Positions 34,158-38,188 of a stretch of 38,188 nucleotides of DNA are shown here, piece by piece. The position numbers were made by a program, and so were the translations under genes. The first letter of the stretch is position 1; the number at the start of each line of letters is the position of its first letter. Origin of the DNA: Promethearchaeota archaeon (GTDB taxonomy: Archaea; Asgardarchaeota; Lokiarchaeia; Sigyniarchaeales; SOKP01); the NCBI GenBank assembly GCA_008080735.1, contig SHMW01000037.1, forward strand, positions 1-38,188, read 5' to 3'. Below the pieces are notes generated by a model. The model saw only the letters and a program-made list of their open reading frames with translations, was not told where the DNA came from and did no database searches.

Positions 34158-34200
34158 AATTTCAAAATATTCAATAAAAAGGAAAATAGGGGTCAAGCAA

Positions 34201-35295
34201 ATGCAGAAACAAGAAAGTATAGAATATTTTTATATCTATGAGGGGGAAAACGAAAAATATGGTCTTAGATATGCGATTCCTGAAGATGCTGAGAAAATAT
34301 CAAGGCTTTATGTGCAGGAATATGATTATAATTACATAAATCCAAAGGTGTATGATCCAGGCGAATTGCAAGAAATTATTTCTGAAAAAAAAAACATTTG
34401 GATTGTAGGAGAAAATCTGAAAAACCAACAGATATTTGCAACAAGTCTGATGGAACTAAAAGAGAATTATGCCTTCTCTAGTAAAACTATAATAGATAAG
34501 GATTATCGTGGTTTAGGTTTAGGGTCTCGATTTGGCTTTAGGAGTGTGAATCATCTTAATGAATCGCACATATTTGATGATAGAATTAAAATCGACTCTG
34601 ATGTAAGAGCTGTTCAAATTGAAGCTCAAAAATTAACGGAAAGAGCTGGAGGGATACCATATGGATTTATTCCATTCTATAATAATTTTGGAGATAAGAG
34701 GAAATTAAACACGGATTATTATAAACCTTATCCCGTCCAAAATGAGGAAAGTGCATTCCTTTATTTTGTGCCTTTGACAAATCTTATTGAAAATAGAGTT
34801 AATAGAGTTTTTCTATTAGACGATGAATTGATATCACCACTATATAATCTTATAAAGAATTCAAGACGGATAATTAAGGTTTTAATGAAAAAAGATGATA
34901 TTTCCCTACTTAAGAAAAATACGACACCTGGTTATGTTGAACATAATGACATTTCTGTCTCAATAGATATGTATGGTTCAAAAATTAAACTTGTTGGAGT
35001 TTCAGATATTAGCGTTGTAAACTTTTTGCTCAATAAGTTCAAAGACTATCGAATGCTAATTTGGCATATTCCTACAACTCAAAAAGGAGTGAAATCTATG
35101 CAACAAGCCTTAGAAGAGGGCTTTATCGTATGTGGTTATAATGTAGGAAGTTTTAAACCTCGATATTCTGAAGGTCTTATAGATTCCTTAATTTTTGTAA
35201 AATATCTAAATGATATATCAAAGAATCCACTTGGTGATATCAATTTGACCAGTAAAAACAAACCATTTTATGAGCATGTAATAACCCAACTATAA
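34201..35295 (+). CDS. Tandem GNAT-fold protein, cassette copy 1
   Basis: A 364-residue protein. Residues 20-185 form a GNAT acetyltransferase domain: LRYAIPEDAEKISRLY, NIWIVGE, FSSKTIIDKDYRGLGLGSRFG with the acyl-CoA loop RGLGLG at 103-108, then DVRAVQIEAQKLTERAG and PYGFIPFY. Residues about 255-345 look like a second, degenerate GNAT fold (MLIWHIPTTQKGVKSMQQALEEGF, ending DSLIFVKYLN) without the CoA loop. The acceptor is unknown: protein, small molecule or lipid. AGGGGT stands before the ATG. Cassette copy 2 is clearly paralogous. Confidence 0.82.
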   Translation: MQKQESIEYFYIYEGENEKYGLRYAIPEDAEKISRLYVQEYDYNYINPKVYDPGELQEIISEKKNIWIVGENLKNQQIFATSLMELKENYAFSSKTIIDKDYRGLGLGSRFGFRSVNHLNESHIFDDRIKIDSDVRAVQIEAQKLTERAGGIPYGFIPFYNNFGDKRKLNTDYYKPYPVQNEESAFLYFVPLTNLIENRVNRVFLLDDELISPLYNLIKNSRRIIKVLMKKDDISLLKKNTTPGYVEHNDISVSIDMYGSKIKLVGVSDISVVNFLLNKFKDYRMLIWHIPTTQKGVKSMQQALEEGFIVCGYNVGSFKPRYSEGLIDSLIFVKYLNDISKNPLGDINLTSKNKPFYEHVITQL

Positions 35296-35314
35296 TTTTT
35301 TCCTCTCTCTAATT

Positions 35315-35770
35315 TTAGAAAAACAGATTTGAGATCTTTTCTTCCGTTGTTTTTGTCGAAGAGCCGATAATTTTATCAATTATTCCCACAAATGCCTCAA
35401 ATTTTGAGGGATCAGAGTATTCTAATCCGCGATATTCTGAAATAAATTTATTTAAAATTTCCTCCAGCTTTTTTATGAAGATATTTTTTTGCTTTTGAGT
35501 AAGGGTTATATTTCTATCTAATACACCATATGCAATTATTTGAGCACCTTCGGTTCTCTTGGTTTTAATTTTACTCTTCTTAAAGAAGATATGATATTTA
35601 TTACTTTCAAAAGATTCTATTGGTTCTATTAGATTTTCAGCAAATTTCATAATACTTGAGATGACCGCACTTTTACAGATAAAATCAACTGTCTTATCAC
35701 CTGTTTTATGATAATTTATACAGATAATAGGTATTCCCTCGACAATAATTCCAAATTCTCTGAGTAACAT
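35315..35770 (-). CDS. Small longin/Roadblock-like protein
   Basis: A 151-residue protein lying between the two cassettes on the opposite strand. The beginning, FGIIVEGIPIICINYHKTG, followed by VDFICKSAVISSIMKFAENLI and KYHIFFKKSK, has the strand-strand-helix-strand order of longin or Roadblock-like folds common in Asgard archaea. The last 40 residues are helical. GGAGGG is a good ribosome-binding site just upstream of the ATG. The fold call is by pattern only; a GTPase-associated role is inference. Confidence 0.6.
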   Translation of the reverse strand: MLLREFGIIVEGIPIICINYHKTGDKTVDFICKSAVISSIMKFAENLIEPIESFESNKYHIFFKKSKIKTKRTEGAQIIAYGVLDRNITLTQKQKNIFIKKLEEILNKFISEYRGLEYSDPSKFEAFVGIIDKIIGSSTKTTEEKISNLFF

Positions 35771-36262
35771 ACAGTTTCCATTCCCTCCATATAATAATGT
35801 TGATTTACCTATTACTAGAGACAGATTTCTTATTTAATCTTTTCCGTTAAATTTTCAACTTAGCTATTTAATTGGTCTAATTCTGAAACGATATTCTGAA
35901 TTTATATCTAATATATGAAAATTACCCACTTTTTCATAAACTTATGTAATTTAATAGCCATAAAAGAGGAAAATTAGAAATACTTGGAAATAAAAGAAAT
36001 TACATAGTTAGAAAATAAAACAATAAATATTTAAGATTTTAATTAGTCATAATAATTGCTTGAAATTTGAATATTGGACTACATTTTTGTCCTTTAGATA
36101 TTATTTAGTCATATAAAAAGATTGTATTATGTATATTGGCAAAGAACATTTTTTTTAAAAATAAACTATTAATAGTAAAACTTTCATAATATATTAAAAG
36201 TGAAAATCTTAGAATTTAAAGCTCCAATTGAGATTTAAAACTTTGACTATGACTTAATTAAA
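35771..36262. other. Divergent intergenic region
   Basis: About 490 AT-rich bases between the longin-like gene and the second cassette. No reading frame is supported. A short GGAC/GTCC hairpin lies near 36078. It shows no obvious similarity to the region before the first cassette. Confidence 0.55.
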
Positions 36263-36274
36263 AAGGTGTGATAA

Positions 36275-36997
36275 ATGGCAATCGGCATTGAGAGAATCGT
36301 TTTAACCTTTATCGTCCAAACCATATTGATTTTGACATTTGGTTATATAGGAACAAACATTATGAAAAGAAAAAAGACGAAGCTAAACCTTTATTTTAGC
36401 ATGTTTTTCTTTTCTTTAACAATTGGAAATATTATAAATATAATATATGTTCTAATCTACGCATATGGAGGGACTTCTCTAGAACTCGTGGTTGTAATAA
36501 TGCATTTGATTACAAATTTCTTTAATTTCTTTGGATTAGCATTCCTTTTTGTGGTAAACCAAATTATTCTCAAATCAGCAATGGTTTTTACACAAAAGGA
36601 TATTTTACGATATTTTCTGATATATGGAGGCATTTTAATCGTAGGAACAATACTCATTCAGATTTTTGAGGGTGTCACCATGAGTAGTTCAGGGTATCCT
36701 AAATGGAGTATTTACTACTTTTTATTCATACTTCTATCAGTTGTGGGAATTGCTCTTTTCCCTATCTTAAATACATCTTACAAGATTTTTAACCAATTAG
36801 AAGGAGAGGAAATTCGAAGGAGGTATTTATATTTTCTTTTGGGAATTTTTGGGTTAAGCCCATTATTAGTAGTAATAATTTTTTCCAATCTTTTAGATAT
36901 ACCAATATTCCGGACGATAACGAGCATACTGTCAATTTCAATGATCCTATGGGTTATTCTGATCTATTATGGTCTTAGAAGGCAAACTACAAAGTAA
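36275..36997 (+). CDS. Seven-helix membrane protein, cassette copy 2
   Basis: A 240-residue protein with the same seven-helix layout as copy 1 and strong similarity throughout: IERIVLTFIVQ at the start, NIINIIYVLIYAYGG, VIMHLITNFFNFFGLAFLF, MSSSGYPKWSIYYF and ILWVILIYYGLRR. Unlike copy 1 it has a clear ribosome-binding site (AAAGGTG) eight bases before the ATG. A tandem-GNAT gene follows after 77 bases. The conserved GYP-WS loop probably lies outside or at the membrane face and is a candidate ligand or partner site; this is inference. Confidence 0.85.
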   Translation: MAIGIERIVLTFIVQTILILTFGYIGTNIMKRKKTKLNLYFSMFFFSLTIGNIINIIYVLIYAYGGTSLELVVVIMHLITNFFNFFGLAFLFVVNQIILKSAMVFTQKDILRYFLIYGGILIVGTILIQIFEGVTMSSSGYPKWSIYYFLFILLSVVGIALFPILNTSYKIFNQLEGEEIRRRYLYFLLGIFGLSPLLVVIIFSNLLDIPIFRTITSILSISMILWVILIYYGLRRQTTK

Positions 36998-37016
36998 ATT
37001 AAAATTTTAATTATAA

Positions 37017-37024
37017 TTTTTTTT
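37017..37024 (+). terminator. T8 tract between seven-helix and GNAT genes, copy 2
   Basis: Eight T residues in the spacer of the second cassette, matching the T8 in copy 1. Possible partial terminator between the genes. Confidence 0.35.
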
Positions 37025-37074
37025 CCACTGGAATAGGAATTTTAGCAAATAATTAGGAAATTAGGGAGGATTTT

Positions 37075-38178
37075 ATGCAGAAACAAGAAAGTATAGAATA
37101 TTTTTATTTATACGAGACAAATAATAAAGAGAAATACGGCTTGAGATATGCAATCCCCGAAGATGCTGACAGAATCTCTGAACTTTATATCCAAGAATAC
37201 GGTTATAATTATGTGAACCCTATTATCTATGATCAACATGAATTAGAGGGACATATCGCAGATGAGGAAAATATATGGATCATTGGAGAGAATTTAGAGA
37301 ATGGGGAATTAATCGCGATCAGTTTGATGGAATTGAAGGAGAATTATGCCTTTTCTAGCAAAACCATTATAAGGAAAAGCTATAGGGGTTTAGGTTTAGG
37401 GTCTCGATTTGGCTTTAGGAGTGTGAAAGAGCTTCATGAATCTGGAGCTTTAGATAATCGAATTAAAATCGATTCTGATGTAAGAGGAGTACAAATTACT
37501 GCACAAAGATTATCTGAAAATTCTAGGGGGTTGGCTTACGGGTTTATTCCCTTGTATAATAATTTTGGAGATAAAAGAGATTTGAGTAGCGATTATTATA
37601 ATCCATACCCCACTCAAGATGAAGAAAGCGCATATCTTTATTTTTCACCACTACCACGTCTTTCGAATAATAGGTCAAATGAAGTCTATTTATTAGATAA
37701 TGAGCTAATTACTTTCTTCTATGATTATATGAAAAACATCAAGCGAGTGACAAAAAATATAATGAAACGAGATACAGTTTACTTGACAAAAGTTAAGGAA
37801 ACACCCGAATATTTAGAAAAGGAAGATATTTCAGTGTCTATTGATCTTTACGGTTCAAGAGTAAAACTTTTGGGAGTGACTGATTATAAAGTCGTAGAAT
37901 TCTTGATGGATAAGTTCAAAAATTACAGGATGCTAATTTGGCACATTCCAGCCACCCTAAAAGGTGTCAAATCAATGCAACAAGTATTAGATAACGGATT
38001 TATCGTCTGCGGATATAATCTCGGGGGTTTTAAGCCTCGTTATTCTGATGTATTGGTAGACTCGGTGATTTTTGCTAAGTATCTCAATGAAATGTCAAGA
38101 AATTCTCTAAAGGAAAATATTTCTTGTACCGAGATGAATGAGCCTATACTTAAACACGTATTAAAACAGTTAAAGTAA
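37075..38178 (+). CDS. Tandem GNAT-fold protein, cassette copy 2
   Basis: A 367-residue paralogue of the protein at 34.2 kb. The N-terminal GNAT domain keeps YRGLGLGSRFG (RGLGLG at 104-109) and GVQITAQRLSE; the C-terminal degenerate half keeps MLIWHIPATLKGVKSMQQ and YSDVLVDSVIFAKYLN. The first ten residues are identical to copy 1, and 13 codons around the CoA loop are identical at every base, unlike the rest. AGGGAGGA is a strong ribosome-binding site five bases before the ATG. The gene is complete and ends just before the window edge. Confidence 0.82.
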   Translation: MQKQESIEYFYLYETNNKEKYGLRYAIPEDADRISELYIQEYGYNYVNPIIYDQHELEGHIADEENIWIIGENLENGELIAISLMELKENYAFSSKTIIRKSYRGLGLGSRFGFRSVKELHESGALDNRIKIDSDVRGVQITAQRLSENSRGLAYGFIPLYNNFGDKRDLSSDYYNPYPTQDEESAYLYFSPLPRLSNNRSNEVYLLDNELITFFYDYMKNIKRVTKNIMKRDTVYLTKVKETPEYLEKEDISVSIDLYGSRVKLLGVTDYKVVEFLMDKFKNYRMLIWHIPATLKGVKSMQQVLDNGFIVCGYNLGGFKPRYSDVLVDSVIFAKYLNEMSRNSLKENISCTEMNEPILKHVLKQLK

Positions 38179-38188
38179 TTCTGTTAAT

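Noticed and set aside
1..38188. CRISPR arrays, insertion sequences or integrated elements
   Set aside because: No regularly spaced repeats, transposase or integrase genes, or terminal inverted repeats were seen.

Overview
The window is AT-rich archaeal chromosome, most likely from an Asgard archaeon of the Lokiarchaeia type. The archaeal signature genes are an LSm protein followed by ribosomal protein L37e, an archaeal PIN-ATPase, a tRNA-splicing-endonuclease-like protein, Sep-tRNA:Cys-tRNA synthase and a Sir2 deacetylase. The Asgard flavour comes from a ubiquitin-like protein ending in Gly-Gly, a stand-alone Roadblock/LC7 protein overlapping an E1-like gene, a SepF-like division protein, and bacterial-type genes embedded among them (NAD-dependent DNA ligase, MEDS-domain histidine kinase). 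Taxonomy is inferred from gene content only. I see no rRNA, tRNA, CRISPR array, transposase or phage gene.

Layout. 0.1-4.2 kb: a plus-strand run of membrane genes (tail-anchored coiled-coil protein, APC permease, DUF2061 protein with an acidic tail). 4.2-7.7 kb: aldo/keto reductase, PHP phosphoesterase, zinc-ribbon/LURP-one protein and Sir2. 7.7-11 kb: PIN-ATPase and an EndA-like protein that lacks two of three catalytic residues, divergent from a hydrogenase maturation protease. 11-16.3 kb: SDR oxidoreductase, rubredoxin-like membrane protein, an HD-type protein in a likely operon with a DUF362/ferredoxin protein, a small membrane protein and rubrerythrin. 16.8-19.5 kb: ubiquitin-like protein, LigA and an unlisted 58-residue protein. 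19.7-25 kb: winged-helix/zinc-ribbon regulator with dyads upstream, NadA, MEDS histidine kinase and SepCysS. 25-27.9 kb: gamma carbonic anhydrase, the E1-like/Roadblock pair and L37e/LSm. 28.1-30.5 kb: two subunits of a 2-hydroxyacyl-CoA dehydratase/benzoyl-CoA reductase family enzyme. 30.5-38.2 kb: an accessory region with three paralogous seven-helix membrane proteins, two of them each followed by a tandem-GNAT protein, plus SepF, a methyltransferase and a small longin/Roadblock-like protein.

Themes. Oxygen and redox defence (rubrerythrin, rubredoxin-like protein), strictly anaerobic radical chemistry (2-hydroxyacyl-CoA dehydratase type), a hydrogenase maturation protease and a tRNA-dependent cysteine route point to an anaerobe. 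NAD is linked to three genes (NadA makes its precursor; Sir2 and LigA consume it), but they are not an operon.

The strongest candidate for something undescribed is the duplicated two-gene cassette of a seven-helix membrane protein plus a tandem GNAT protein at the right end. The two GNAT copies share a 41-base identical patch, and a third, solitary membrane paralogue has ACG where its relatives have ATG. Other points of interest are the EndA-like protein with a degenerate active site, the ubiquitin-like protein with an exposed Gly-Gly tail, and a possible three-way-junction RNA near 32.05 kb.
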